NCBI RefSeq assembly: GCF_002251245.1
Contig: NZ_NPJG01000006.1
Span: 1 to 39,099, forward strand
Origin: Prevotella sp. P5-92
GTDB lineage: Bacteria > Bacteroidota > Bacteroidia > Bacteroidales > Bacteroidaceae
Length of the DNA: 39,099 nt
Direction of reading: 5' to 3'
The notes beneath the pieces are model-generated. The model worked only from the letters and a program-made list of their open reading frames with translations, was not told the origin of the DNA and made no database searches. The translations under genes and the position numbers were made by a program. Numbering within the stretch: the first letter of the stretch is position 1; every line of letters starts with the position of its first letter. Shown in pieces: positions 15,805 through 24,750 of the stretch.

Positions 15805-17064
15805 ATGTTCATTACAGTAAGCATCGCAGTATTCTTAGTGCTGATACTGCTCATAGTCATCCTTCTGCTCGTGGCGAAGAAATATCTCTCGCCAAGCGGA
15901 AATGTGAACATCACCATCAATGGCGACCGCACCATCTCGGTGGGACAAGGCTCGAGCCTCATGACCACACTCAACGAAAACGGCATCTTCCTTCCATCGG
16001 CTTGCGGTGGAAAGGCAAGCTGCGGACAGTGTAAGGTGCAGGTACTTGAAGGTGGCGGTGAGATACTCGACTCGGAAAAGCCACACTTCACCCGTAAGGA
16101 AATAAAGGACAACTGGAGACTCGGATGCCAGTGCAAGGTGAAGAGCGACATGAATATCCGTGTGCCAGAGAGCGTCCTCGGAGTGAAGGAATACGAGTGT
16201 ACGGTGATATCAAACAAAAACGTCGCCACATTCATCAAGGAGTTCAAGGTGCAGCTGCCAAAGGGCGCACACATGGACTTCCTGCCAGGCTCTTATGCAC
16301 AGATTAAAATTCCTACATTCTCTATCGACTACGACAAGGACATCGACAAGTCGCTCATCGGCGAAGAGTATCTGCCGGCATGGCAGAAGTTCGGCCTCTT
16401 CCCGCTGAAGTGTGTCAATACCGAGCCGACAATACGCGCATACTCCATGGCCAACTATCCTGCCGAGGGCGACGTGTTTATGCTCACCGTTCGTATCGCC
16501 ACACCGCCGTTCAAGCCAGACCGTAGCGGATTCATGGACGTCAATCCAGGTATCGCCTCGTCGTATATCTTCACACTGAAGCCAGGCGACAAGGTGATCA
16601 TGAGCGGACCTTATGGCGACTTCCATCCTCATTTCGACTCCAAGCGCGAGATGATTTGGGTGGGCGGTGGAGCCGGAATGGCACCGCTGAGAGCGCAGAT
16701 CATGCACATGACAAAGACGCTGCACACTACCGACCGCGAGATGCACTACTTCTACGGAGCCCGAGCTCTCAACGAGGTGTTCTATCTCGACGACTTCCTC
16801 GGACTGGAGAAGGAATATCCAAACTTCCATTTCCACCTCGCACTCGACCGTCCGGATCCAGCCGCCGACGCAGCAGGAGTGAAATACACCGCCGGATTCG
16901 TTCATCAGGTGATGTACAACACTTACCTGAAGGACCACGAGGCACCGGAGGATATCGAATACTACATGTGTGGACCTGGTCCGATGTCGAAGGCCGTCGT
17001 CGGAATGCTCGACTCTCTCGGCGTAGAGCCAGAGTCGATAATGTATGACAACTTTGGAGGATAA
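15805..17064 (+). CDS. nqrF: Na+-translocating NADH:quinone reductase subunit F
   Basis: 419 aa. One N-terminal membrane helix (about 2-24), then a [2Fe-2S] ferredoxin domain with cysteines 67, 73, 76 and 108, then an FAD domain (RAYSMANYP near residue 212) and an NADH domain (VGGGAGMAPLRAQI near residue 287, then MCGPGPMSKAVVGMLDSLGV near the end). It is the entry subunit that oxidises NADH at the cytoplasmic face. It ends the operon; a small hairpin follows at 17097-17128. Confidence 0.97.
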   Translation: MFITVSIAVFLVLILLIVILLLVAKKYLSPSGNVNITINGDRTISVGQGSSLMTTLNENGIFLPSACGGKASCGQCKVQVLEGGGEILDSEKPHFTRKEIKDNWRLGCQCKVKSDMNIRVPESVLGVKEYECTVISNKNVATFIKEFKVQLPKGAHMDFLPGSYAQIKIPTFSIDYDKDIDKSLIGEEYLPAWQKFGLFPLKCVNTEPTIRAYSMANYPAEGDVFMLTVRIATPPFKPDRSGFMDVNPGIASSYIFTLKPGDKVIMSGPYGDFHPHFDSKREMIWVGGGAGMAPLRAQIMHMTKTLHTTDREMHYFYGARALNEVFYLDDFLGLEKEYPNFHFHLALDRPDPAADAAGVKYTAGFVHQVMYNTYLKDHEAPEDIEYYMCGPGPMSKAVVGMLDSLGVEPESIMYDNFGG

Positions 17065-17096
17065 TACCTCAACATAGTAATTTTTTCATTATCATG

Positions 17097-17128
17097 GTTG
17101 TAGGGGGACAAGATATTCTCCCTACAAC
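17097..17128 (+). terminator. Hairpin after nqrF
   Basis: gttgtaggg (17097-17105) pairs with ccctacaac (17120-17128) in a perfect 9-bp stem with a 14-base loop. There is no T-run directly after it, so termination would be weak or depend on other factors. Confidence 0.45.
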
Positions 17129-17227
17129 CCTAAAAGAAAAACTACTACAACCGCATACTTAACCGCAGTCCTTATCATCATTGTGACAATCTTATAAATC
17201 TATTTCAAAAACAAGAACCAAGAAAGA

Positions 17228-19576
17228 ATGAAACCATTATTAGCATTAGCCCTTATGACACTTGCCGCAAACAACATTCGTGCGCAAGTGGTAATCAACG
17301 AACTGATGCAGTCAAACATCGACTGCATAATGGACGACATCAACGAATTTCCCGACTCGTGGGTGGAACTGTATAATGCAGGAACAACAGCAGTGGATCT
17401 TGCCGACTATTCCATCGGCGACTCAGACAAAGCTAACAAGGCATGGAAACTGCCTAACCTACAACTGGAGGCAGGAAAACATGTCGTAGTGTACTGTGAT
17501 AAAGAAGCCAACGGACTTCACACCGACTTCCGACTCGAATCAGGAAAAGACGGCGCCGTATATCTGTTCAAAGGCGAAAATGTGGCCGATAAGGTCACTG
17601 GCATGAAAAAACAACCCGCTCCAAATATCGCCTACGGACGAAAGAATGACGCTGCCGACGACTGGGGATATATGCTCACGCCGACACCGGGAAACACCAA
17701 CTGCGGAAAGACGACGAAGACCATCCTCGGACAGCCCGTGTTCAGCTCTACGGGAATGGTAAGCGCCGAAACAAAAAGTTTTAAACTCTCCTTGTCGCTG
17801 CCCGACGGTGCCCCAGAAGGAACCGTGATAAGATATACCAAAGACGGTACTGAACCGACAGAGTCAAGCACAGCCTACTCCAATCCCATCAATATAAGAC
17901 GCACAACGGTGATAAGGGCAAAGCTTTTCGCCGACGGCTGCCTCTCACCACGCTCCGTGGCGCATAGCTTCATCTTCCACCAGCGAGAGGTGACACTGCC
18001 TGTAGTGTCTATCGTCACTGACAAACGCTACTTCTACGACCCCGCTATAGGCATCTACGTGGAAGGCAATAAGGCTGACGGAAAGGAAAACTACAACCAC
18101 GACTGGAGACGACCGATAAATTTAGAGGTGTTTGAAAATGCCGAAGAGGAATCGGTCATCAACCAACTCTGCGAGACTCGCATCATGGGAGGCGCGACAA
18201 GAGGAAACATGAAGAAGTCGCTCGCACTCTATGCCAACAAACGATTTGGCGAGAAACGATTCAAGTATGAGTTCTTCCCCGAGGACCGTCCCGGAGTGAC
18301 CGACTTCAAGTCGTTAGCCCTGCGTAACGCTGGCAACGACTTCGACTATCTCTTCCAGCGCGACGCTATCATCCAGCGTAATATGGCACGACATACCGAC
18401 CTCGACTGGCAGGCATACCGCCCAGCCATTGTGTATGTCAACGGCGAGTATTTCGGCATGCTTAACTTCCGCGAACGCAGCAATGAGGACAATATCTACA
18501 CCAACTACGACGGCCTTGAGGATATAGACATGTTTGAAAACTGGTACGAACTGAAAGAGGGAACATGGGACAACTACAACGCTTTCAAGGACTTCTATCA
18601 GGAGCACGGTCATACCATGGAGGAATACTCGAAATGGATGGACTGCTATGAGTTTATCAATCTCATGCTGATGAACCTCTACTACTGCAACCTCGACTTC
18701 CCAGGCAACAATATAGTGATGTGGCGACCAAGAACCGACGACGGACGATGGAGATGGATTGCCAAAGATACCGACTTCGGGCTCGGACTCTATGGAAGAG
18801 ACGTGAACTACAACACCATAGAATGGATCTACAACCCTGATTACGACAGTAACAATAACTGGGCAAACCAGTATGAACACACGCGACTCTTCAGAAGACT
18901 CATGGAGGATGAAGACTTCAAACGTGAGTTTCTTGACCGTGCCGCCATCTATATGGGCGACTTTCTCAACGAACGAGGTACGCGCGAAGTGTGGGACCCG
19001 ATGTATGAGGAAATAAGATTCGAATATCCACACCATCGTGTTCTTATCAACCAATGGTGGCCTAACTATAACGACGAACTGCGTAATGCCCGCACCTGGC
19101 TAAACAAGCGAACTAATATCTTCTACAGCCAACTGGCAAACTACTATAGGCTTGGCACGCCGACGCCAATGAAGATAGGAACGTCGCTGACTGACGACGA
19201 ACGCGCTTCGGTATCTATCTCTGTCAATGGCGTGAAACTGAGCAAGGCGCTGTTTGACGGAAAATTCTATAAAGGCAGGAAACTGCATCTCGAAGCCTCG
19301 TGCATCGACGGCAGCAAGACTGTGACAGGATGGAAGGTGACTGAGACTACCACCACGGGAAAGACAGAGGAGAAAACTATCGCCATCCCGACATACGACT
19401 TCGACATGCCTTCGTGTACAAAGCTTGTCATCGAGCCAATCCTCTCCGAGTCGAGCTCTATCTTACTTCCTACTGCCGACAACGACAATGCCCCATGCTA
19501 CACCATCGGCGGCAAGAGAGCAAAAGATAATGCAAGAGGAGTGATAGTGAAACGAGGAAAAAAGCTCTTTAGATAA
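17228..19576 (+). CDS. CotH-kinase surface protein with lamin-tail and chitobiase-like domains
   Basis: 782 aa with a signal peptide (first 19 residues, cleavage after IRA). Order of domains: lamin-tail domain (about 20-130, INELMQSN...SWVELYNAG...DLADYSIGD), a chitobiase-C-like beta domain (about 195-255, IRYTKDGTEPTESS), and a CotH domain (about 260-640). In the CotH part, LALRNAGNDFDY, QRDAIIQRNMA, YVNGEYFGMLNFRERSN and IAKDTDFGLGLYG are visible; the last contains the DFG-like metal-binding motif of these atypical protein kinases. The C-terminal tail CYTIGGKRAKDNARGVIVKRGKKLFR resembles Bacteroidales surface sorting tails. It is a single gene with a terminator-like hairpin at 19592. CotH proteins phosphorylate spore-coat proteins in Bacillus; the role in Bacteroidales is not established. 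Confidence 0.88.
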   Translation: MKPLLALALMTLAANNIRAQVVINELMQSNIDCIMDDINEFPDSWVELYNAGTTAVDLADYSIGDSDKANKAWKLPNLQLEAGKHVVVYCDKEANGLHTDFRLESGKDGAVYLFKGENVADKVTGMKKQPAPNIAYGRKNDAADDWGYMLTPTPGNTNCGKTTKTILGQPVFSSTGMVSAETKSFKLSLSLPDGAPEGTVIRYTKDGTEPTESSTAYSNPINIRRTTVIRAKLFADGCLSPRSVAHSFIFHQREVTLPVVSIVTDKRYFYDPAIGIYVEGNKADGKENYNHDWRRPINLEVFENAEEESVINQLCETRIMGGATRGNMKKSLALYANKRFGEKRFKYEFFPEDRPGVTDFKSLALRNAGNDFDYLFQRDAIIQRNMARHTDLDWQAYRPAIVYVNGEYFGMLNFRERSNEDNIYTNYDGLEDIDMFENWYELKEGTWDNYNAFKDFYQEHGHTMEEYSKWMDCYEFINLMLMNLYYCNLDFPGNNIVMWRPRTDDGRWRWIAKDTDFGLGLYGRDVNYNTIEWIYNPDYDSNNNWANQYEHTRLFRRLMEDEDFKREFLDRAAIYMGDFLNERGTREVWDPMYEEIRFEYPHHRVLINQWWPNYNDELRNARTWLNKRTNIFYSQLANYYRLGTPTPMKIGTSLTDDERASVSISVNGVKLSKALFDGKFYKGRKLHLEASCIDGSKTVTGWKVTETTTTGKTEEKTIAIPTYDFDMPSCTKLVIEPILSESSSILLPTADNDNAPCYTIGGKRAKDNARGVIVKRGKKLFR

Positions 19577-19591
19577 AGGAGAAAACGTAAG

Positions 19592-19621
19592 GAAGTTAAA
19601 GAAGTGGGGTTCTTTAACTTC
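19592..19621 (+). terminator. Hairpin after the CotH gene
   Basis: gaagttaaagaa (19592-19603) pairs perfectly with ttctttaacttc (19610-19621) around a 6-base loop (gtgggg). The right arm is also the start of the 9-bp array. It lies between two convergent genes and could act in both directions. Confidence 0.6.
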
Positions 19622-19748
19622 TTTAACTTCCTTAACTTCTTTAACTTCCTTAACTTCTTTAACTTCCTTAACTTCTTTAACTTCCTTAACTTCCTTAACT
19701 TCTTTAACTTCTTTAACTTCTTTAACTTCTTTAACTTCCTTAACTTCC
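19614..19748. repeat. 15-unit array of the 9-bp repeat ttaactt(c)(t/c)
   Basis: Fifteen uninterrupted 9-bp units, each ttaacttct or ttaacttcc, fill the space between the convergent CotH and DUF4301 genes. The only variation is T or C at the last position. The same unit occurs at 4155-4190 and at 35466-35592. The array is not inside any credible reading frame. Confidence 0.95.
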
Positions 19749-19771
19749 CATATTTAGATTTCTCCTAAATT

Positions 19772-21289
19772 TTACTGATGCTGATCGCGAAGCAAGTCGT
19801 TGACAGTCTTTACTGGGTTGAAGGTAGAGAGAGGAACTTCCACAAAGACGGTGTTCCAGTCGCTCATCGCTCCGTTCCACAATCCAGGCAATTCAAGAGC
19901 CTTGAGCTCCTTGCCGTTCTTGCTCTTGCTTGAGATGAAGCCAGTAGTTCGGTCAACGAAGTCAGGCAGGTTGAACGCATTGCCCTTGTAGTCTTTCACG
20001 GCGCAAACGAGGTCAACGGGGTTAAAGTGTGTACCCTTTGTAAACATTTCCATATATTCGGCGTTGTTCTTGTCAATCTGGCTCGACTCAAGTATCTGCA
20101 GACTCACGGTGCCGTCTTGGTTGTAGGTGAGGAAAGGACCGCCTCCAGGCTCGCCCACATTCTTCACTACTCCGCAAACGCGCATAGGACGGTTGAGCTT
20201 CTTCTTCAGATAGATGACGAGGTCGGCATCTTCCAGCTCCTTGATGTCAGCCTTGCGGCAGCAGAGGTCGTGCTGTACGAAGCGGATGATCTCTTCCAAC
20301 TTCTCGTGGTTGTATGTGCCTGCTTCGAGTGTCTCGAGATAGTCGAAAGCCTTTTTCTGCAAGGTGACGAGGATGCCGGCGATGACCTGCTTGTAGCTCA
20401 CGGTGTCTGCCTTCAGACGGTCGGGCACCACGTTGTCGATATTCTTTATGAAGATGACGTCGGCCGAAATCTCGTTGAGGTTTTCTATCAGCGCGCCGTG
20501 ACCACCGGGACGGAACAAGAGCGAACCGTCAGAATTGCGGAATGGAGTGTTGTCGGGATTAGCTGCAACGGTGTCGGTGCTTGGCTTCTGCTCAGAGAAG
20601 GTGATGTCGTAGCTGATGCCGTATTTCGAAGCGTAGAAGTCGAGCTTCTCTGCTACGCGCTGCTTGAACATGGGCAGATGGTCGTGGCTCACCGTGAAGT
20701 GTACGGCAGCCTTGCCGTCGCTGGCGGCATAGAGTGCGCCTTCCACCAGGTGCTCTTCCATAGGAGTGCGTGGACCTTCAGAATACTTGTGGAACAGAAG
20801 CATGCCCTTTGGCAGCTGCCCGTAGTTCAGTCCGTCGGCATTGAGCATGTTGCGAGCCACATCCTTATATCTTCCGTTGGCGATGAGCTCCTTCACTCCA
20901 GCGCCGAGATTCTTCCGGCATGCGTCGTCGAGTGCGTCGTAGAAGGCAAATTTCTCAATGTTGTCGAAATACTTCTTCTCAAAGTCTGTTGTAGGTACGT
21001 CGTAGTCAGCATCAGCAAAGGCAAACATATCCTTGAACATTCGCGATGCCGCTCCCGAAGCAGGAACGAACTTCACGATGCTATGGCCTTGTGCCTTGTA
21101 CTGCTCCCATGCCTCTTCGTATTGTTTCACGTCGGCTTCTGTCGGAGCGATGATGCCTTGTCCTACACTGGCAGCTGCCTCGAGTTTGAGGAAGGGGAAT
21201 CCTGTCTTAAACTCTTCGAGCTGTGAATTAAGTTTTTCTTCGCTTATGCCTTTAGCGGCAAGCTGATTTAGGTCTTGTTGTGATAGCAT
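19772..21289 (-). CDS. DUF4301 family protein
   Basis: 505 aa, matching in length and sequence a Bacteroidota family annotated as DUF4301 (PF14134), from memory. The N-terminal region contains VKFVPASGAASRMFKDMF, a loop reminiscent of nucleotidyl-transferase-type sugar-nucleotide enzymes, and later segments LLFRPGGHGALIENLN, IFIKNIDNVVPDRLK and CGVVKNVGEPGGGPF that also recall that fold. An enzymatic role in nucleotide-sugar chemistry is a guess from these motifs. No signal peptide, so it is cytoplasmic. It is a single gene divergent from relA with its own promoter. Confidence 0.85.
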   Translation of the reverse strand: MLSQQDLNQLAAKGISEEKLNSQLEEFKTGFPFLKLEAAASVGQGIIAPTEADVKQYEEAWEQYKAQGHSIVKFVPASGAASRMFKDMFAFADADYDVPTTDFEKKYFDNIEKFAFYDALDDACRKNLGAGVKELIANGRYKDVARNMLNADGLNYGQLPKGMLLFHKYSEGPRTPMEEHLVEGALYAASDGKAAVHFTVSHDHLPMFKQRVAEKLDFYASKYGISYDITFSEQKPSTDTVAANPDNTPFRNSDGSLLFRPGGHGALIENLNEISADVIFIKNIDNVVPDRLKADTVSYKQVIAGILVTLQKKAFDYLETLEAGTYNHEKLEEIIRFVQHDLCCRKADIKELEDADLVIYLKKKLNRPMRVCGVVKNVGEPGGGPFLTYNQDGTVSLQILESSQIDKNNAEYMEMFTKGTHFNPVDLVCAVKDYKGNAFNLPDFVDRTTGFISSKSKNGKELKALELPGLWNGAMSDWNTVFVEVPLSTFNPVKTVNDLLRDQHQ

Positions 21290-21318
21290 ATTTGTGGTAT
21301 ATTTAGTGAATTATGCTT

Positions 21319-21326
21319 CAAAATTA
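21319..21326 (-). promoter_or_regulatory. -7 element for the DUF4301 gene
   Basis: TAATTTTG on the minus strand, 30 bases before the ATG at 21289. No clear -33 element is visible. The relA element lies 43 bases away on the other strand. Confidence 0.5.
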
Positions 21327-21368
21327 CAAACTTTTATTGGAAAAAAGAAATAAATCGGCAAAAAATTG

Positions 21369-21376
21369 TATCTTTG
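21369..21376 (+). promoter_or_regulatory. -7 element for relA
   Basis: TATCTTTG followed by CAG, matching TAnnTTTG, 31 bases before the relA ATG at 21407. The -33 element is not obvious. Confidence 0.55.
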
Positions 21377-21406
21377 CAGTGAAATTCTAACAAAAATGAC
21401 AGAATT

Positions 21407-23620
21407 ATGGCAGAAAGATTCGAATTTTTGGCTTCTGAAAAGGAAGAAATACGCGAACTCTACACCAAGTTGAAGGACAGTATCGGCTCTACGCTGCACC
21501 CCGACGACGAGGCAAAGATGCGTGAACATCTGAAGACGACGGTAGAAGACAATCTTTTGAAAAGAGACGTCTTCGGACTGAATCCTATTCTCTTCGGACT
21601 GCAGACGGCTGTCATCGTAGTGGAGGAGATAGGCTTGCGTCGCGATGCGGTGCTCGCCATCATGCTTCATCAAAGCGTGACGGTTGGCTTCCTCAGTGTC
21701 GATGAGGTGAAGGCGAAGTTCGGTGAGTCGGTAGCCCGCATTCTTCATGGCTTGCAGCGTATCGTGGAGTTGTACAGCAAGAATCCCGTTGTGGAGAGTG
21801 AGAATTTCCGCAATCTCTTGCTCTCCTTTGCCGAGGACATGCGAGTGATACTGATAATGATAGCCGGTCGTGTCAACCTGATGAGGCAGATAAGGGATAA
21901 CTCCAACGACGAGGCGCGACGCAAGGTGGCCGAGGAGTCGGCTTACCTCTATGCTCCGTTGGCTCATAAACTCGGACTCTATAAGCTGAAAAGCGAACTT
22001 GAGGATATCTCGTTGAAGTATCTCGAGCCTGACGCTTACTATATGATAAAGGAGAAACTCCACGCCACGAAAGAGGTGCGCGACGCTTACATCAAGCAGT
22101 TTATCGAACCTGTCAGCCAGAAGTTGATGCAGGTGGGACTGAAGTTCCATATCAAAGGGCGAACGAAGAGCATACACAGCATCTGGCAGAAGATGAAGAA
22201 GCAGAAGTGTAGCTTTGAGGGTATCTACGACCTCTTTGCCATACGCATCATCCTCGACTCGCCGTTCGAGCAGGAGAAGATGCAGTGCTGGCAGGTCTAT
22301 TCCATCGTCACCGACATGTATCAGCCTAACCCGAAACGACTGCGCGACTGGCTCTCGGTGCCAAAGTCCAACGGATATGAGAGTTTGCACATCACCGTGC
22401 TCGGACCGGAGAAGAAATGGGTAGAGGTGCAGATCCGCACCGAACGGATGGACGAGATTGCCGAGCGCGGTGTGGCTGCCCACTGGCGATATAAGGGTGT
22501 GAAAGGCGAGACTGGACTCGACGAGTGGCTCAACAACATCAGGGGAATACTCGAGAATAGCGACGACCTTCAGGTGATGGACCAGTTTAAGATGGACCTC
22601 TACGAGGATGAGGTCTTCGTGTTCACTCCCAAGGGCGACCTCTTCAAGTTTCCCAAGGGAGCCACGGTTCTCGACTTCGCCTATCATATCCACTCAAAGA
22701 TTGGCAATACCTGTACAGGCGCGCGTATAAATAATAAGGTGGTGACGTTTCGCGAACAACTGCATAGCGGCGACCAGATAGAGATTCTCACGTCAAGCAT
22801 ACAGAAACCCAAGCAAGACTGGCTTAATGTGGTGAAGACCTCGCGTGCCAAGTCGAAGATCCGCCTTGCCTTGAAAGAGACGCAGGTGAAGGAGGGTCAG
22901 TATGCCAAGGAGATTATCGAAAGGAAGTTTAAGAACAAGAAGATCGACATCGAGGAGTCGGTCATGACTCGACTTGTCAAGAAGTTGAAGTTCAAGGAGG
23001 TTAGCGACTTCTACAAGCAGATCGTTGACGGCACGCTCGACATGAACACCGTCATAGAGAAATATCTTGAACTGCAGCAGAAAGACCAGAACATCATCGG
23101 CGACAATATGGCGAAGAGCGCCGACGGATTTAACATCCAGACCAGTCAGGATATTGTCAACGAGACGGCCAACGACGATGTGCTTGTCATCGACCAGAAC
23201 CTTAAGGGCATCGACTTCCAGCTTGCCCGTTGCTGCCAGCCTATATATGGCGACAAGGTGTTTGGCTTCGTCACTGCCGGCGGCGGAATAAAGATTCACC
23301 GCGAGGACTGTCCTAATGCCGCCGAGCTCCACCGCCGCTTCCCTTACCGTGTGGTGAAGGCGCGATGGAGCGGCAAGGGCTCGTCGCAGTATTGCATCAC
23401 ACTGCGTGTGGTGGGAACAGACGATATAGGTATTGTAAACAATCTCACGAGCATCATCAGTAAAGAGGAGAAACTCAAACTGCGTTCTATCAGCATCGAC
23501 AGTAACGACGGCCTCTTCGGCGGCAATCTTGAAGTGATGCTCGAAGACACGTCGAAGCTCGAAGCGCTGATAAAGAAACTGAAGTCGGTGAAGGGTGTAA
23601 TTAATGTAACGAGAATATAG
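21407..23620 (+). CDS. relA: RelA-type (p)ppGpp synthetase with degenerate hydrolase domain
   Basis: 737 aa, long RelA/SpoT architecture. Residues about 40-190 correspond to the HD hydrolase domain, but the HD motif reads LHQSVTVGF instead of LLHDTVEDT and the later DRLHNMRT motif reads GRVNLMRQI, so hydrolysis is probably lost. The synthetase domain is intact in appearance: GRTKSIHSIWQKMKKQ, YDLFAIRIILDS, VPKSNGYESLHITV and VEVQIRTERMDEIAERGVAAHW. A TGS domain (DEVFVFTPKGDLFKFPKGATVLDFAYHIH) near residue 400, a Cys/His region (CCQPIYGDKVFGF...HREDCPNA) and a C-terminal ACT domain follow. It would make (p)ppGpp during starvation; a second, hydrolase-active Rel protein is expected elsewhere in the genome. 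Confidence 0.92.
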   Translation: MAERFEFLASEKEEIRELYTKLKDSIGSTLHPDDEAKMREHLKTTVEDNLLKRDVFGLNPILFGLQTAVIVVEEIGLRRDAVLAIMLHQSVTVGFLSVDEVKAKFGESVARILHGLQRIVELYSKNPVVESENFRNLLLSFAEDMRVILIMIAGRVNLMRQIRDNSNDEARRKVAEESAYLYAPLAHKLGLYKLKSELEDISLKYLEPDAYYMIKEKLHATKEVRDAYIKQFIEPVSQKLMQVGLKFHIKGRTKSIHSIWQKMKKQKCSFEGIYDLFAIRIILDSPFEQEKMQCWQVYSIVTDMYQPNPKRLRDWLSVPKSNGYESLHITVLGPEKKWVEVQIRTERMDEIAERGVAAHWRYKGVKGETGLDEWLNNIRGILENSDDLQVMDQFKMDLYEDEVFVFTPKGDLFKFPKGATVLDFAYHIHSKIGNTCTGARINNKVVTFREQLHSGDQIEILTSSIQKPKQDWLNVVKTSRAKSKIRLALKETQVKEGQYAKEIIERKFKNKKIDIEESVMTRLVKKLKFKEVSDFYKQIVDGTLDMNTVIEKYLELQQKDQNIIGDNMAKSADGFNIQTSQDIVNETANDDVLVIDQNLKGIDFQLARCCQPIYGDKVFGFVTAGGGIKIHREDCPNAAELHRRFPYRVVKARWSGKGSSQYCITLRVVGTDDIGIVNNLTSIISKEEKLKLRSISIDSNDGLFGGNLEVMLEDTSKLEALIKKLKSVKGVINVTRI

Positions 23621-23628
23621 TTTATTTA

Positions 23629-23690
23629 GTTGACAAGTTGACAAGTTGACAAGTTGACGAGTTGACAAGTTGACAAGTTGACGAGTTGAT
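23629..23690. repeat. 8-bp tandem array (gttgacaa/gttgacga)
   Basis: Seven full 8-bp units, gttgacaa or gttgacga, and a partial eighth, starting nine bases after the relA stop. It adjoins the large hairpin at 23699. Because 8 is not a multiple of 3 the array is non-coding. Confidence 0.92.
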
Positions 23691-23698
23691 AGCGACAA

Positions 23699-23801
23699 CG
23701 CCTGCCGATTACCGCCGTTGTAGTGTCTTACTTTATGTAAGACCGCCCGCCGTAAATCCGCTACAAATCGGGTTGCGGTCTTCAGCGGTAATCGGCGGGC
23801 G
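23699..23801. repeat. Large composite hairpin (intergenic repeat family, copy 1) between convergent genes
   Basis: The outer arms 23699-23715 and 23785-23801 are inverted copies (16 of 17, the exception a G-T pair). Inside are gtcttac/gtaagac (23725-23731 with 23737-23743) and gaccgc/gcggtc (23741-23746 with 23775-23780), giving a branched structure. The 29-bp core 23754-23782 recurs at 33403-33431 with one difference. The place between the convergent relA and lipoprotein genes fits a bidirectional terminator. Confidence 0.82.
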
Positions 23802-23817
23802 TTTGTCAACTATAAAA

Positions 23818-24735
23818 CTATAATCCTTCTTGTGCTTCCGAAGTCATAAACGCCTTAATCTTGTCGTAGGGAACGGTAAACTCTACCATGCCGATGGCAT
23901 ACGGACCAATCTCATACTGCTGATACACGAAGTGAAGGCCTTTGGCCGTGAGCGATGGAGCGTTGATAGGGATAGGGATGATGCCATTCTCGATAAACAG
24001 CATCGTGTTGAGGTCTCTATCCGTCACCGTCTCGCCGCGTTTCTTGAAATACGAAATCACACCCTTTCGAATCAGCGGCTGAATAGCTTTCTCGTTAGAG
24101 CTGTCGATGGTGGTCTGCAGCATCTCGCCGGTCGATTTCAGGAATGTAACAGGAATAAAGAGAGCCTGGCCGTGAGCTCCTCCCATATAGTTGTATGTAT
24201 ATAAGTGATAGGTGACATACTTCTCCGTATTCTCCTTTATCCTCATGTTTATCTCTTGGCTAAATGGCGAAGGTTTCCAGTCTTCCTCTTTGTTTTCTCC
24301 TTCAGAAACGTCGCATGCATCCTTATGATCGTTGGTCAACATGCCGAGATATCTCTTTCCGAAAAAGTCCACCTGCATTTTCACGTCTGTAGGCATGCCG
24401 CTGACAGACTGCTTGGCTTCTTCGCCAATCTCGTAGTTCGGATTGCACGCCATGAGCTTCGTGGTAATGTATTTCGAGATCGTTGGCACTACCTTGGCAT
24501 TGCCCTTAGGAATATCCACGCAGATATAACACGAGGCATGCTCGTTCTCTTTATTAAACACCACGCTATCGGTCGTGAATGTTTCATTCTCTACCATAGT
24601 TTCTTGCACCATGGCAGAATCCACACTTGTCGAATCCGACGCTGAGGCTCCATTGCCCTTCTGTCCAGAGTTGCATGCTGACGACAAACACAATGCCGTC
24701 AACAACAGAGTGAAATGCAAATGATCTTTTTTCAT
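23818..24735 (-). CDS. DUF3298 (RsiV-like) lipoprotein
   Basis: 305 aa. The N-terminus is a lipoprotein signal (hydrophobic LLLTALCLSSA followed by Cys21 and a Gly/Ser/Asp-rich linker). The C-terminal half has the DUF3298/RsiV features: YTYNYMGGAHG near residue 185, FIPVTFLKSTGEML, and FVYQQYEIGPYAIGMVEFTVPYDKIK near the end. In Bacillus RsiV this fold binds lysozyme; most Bacteroidota members are uncharacterised envelope lipoproteins, often with a DUF4163 region before it, and that is likely here. It is the last gene of the pyrG unit, 15 bases after the MFS gene. Confidence 0.85.
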   Translation of the reverse strand: MKKDHLHFTLLLTALCLSSACNSGQKGNGASASDSTSVDSAMVQETMVENETFTTDSVVFNKENEHASCYICVDIPKGNAKVVPTISKYITTKLMACNPNYEIGEEAKQSVSGMPTDVKMQVDFFGKRYLGMLTNDHKDACDVSEGENKEEDWKPSPFSQEINMRIKENTEKYVTYHLYTYNYMGGAHGQALFIPVTFLKSTGEMLQTTIDSSNEKAIQPLIRKGVISYFKKRGETVTDRDLNTMLFIENGIIPIPINAPSLTAKGLHFVYQQYEIGPYAIGMVEFTVPYDKIKAFMTSEAQEGL

Positions 24736-24750
24736 ATTGAATATATTATT

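Noticed and set aside
20027..21226. Long plus-strand frame (399 aa) opposite the DUF4301 gene
   Set aside because: Antisense shadow of a well-supported gene; composition is that of a complementary frame.
21311..22693. 460-aa minus-strand frame opposite relA
   Set aside because: Shadow of the relA coding strand, with no signal, domain or start context.
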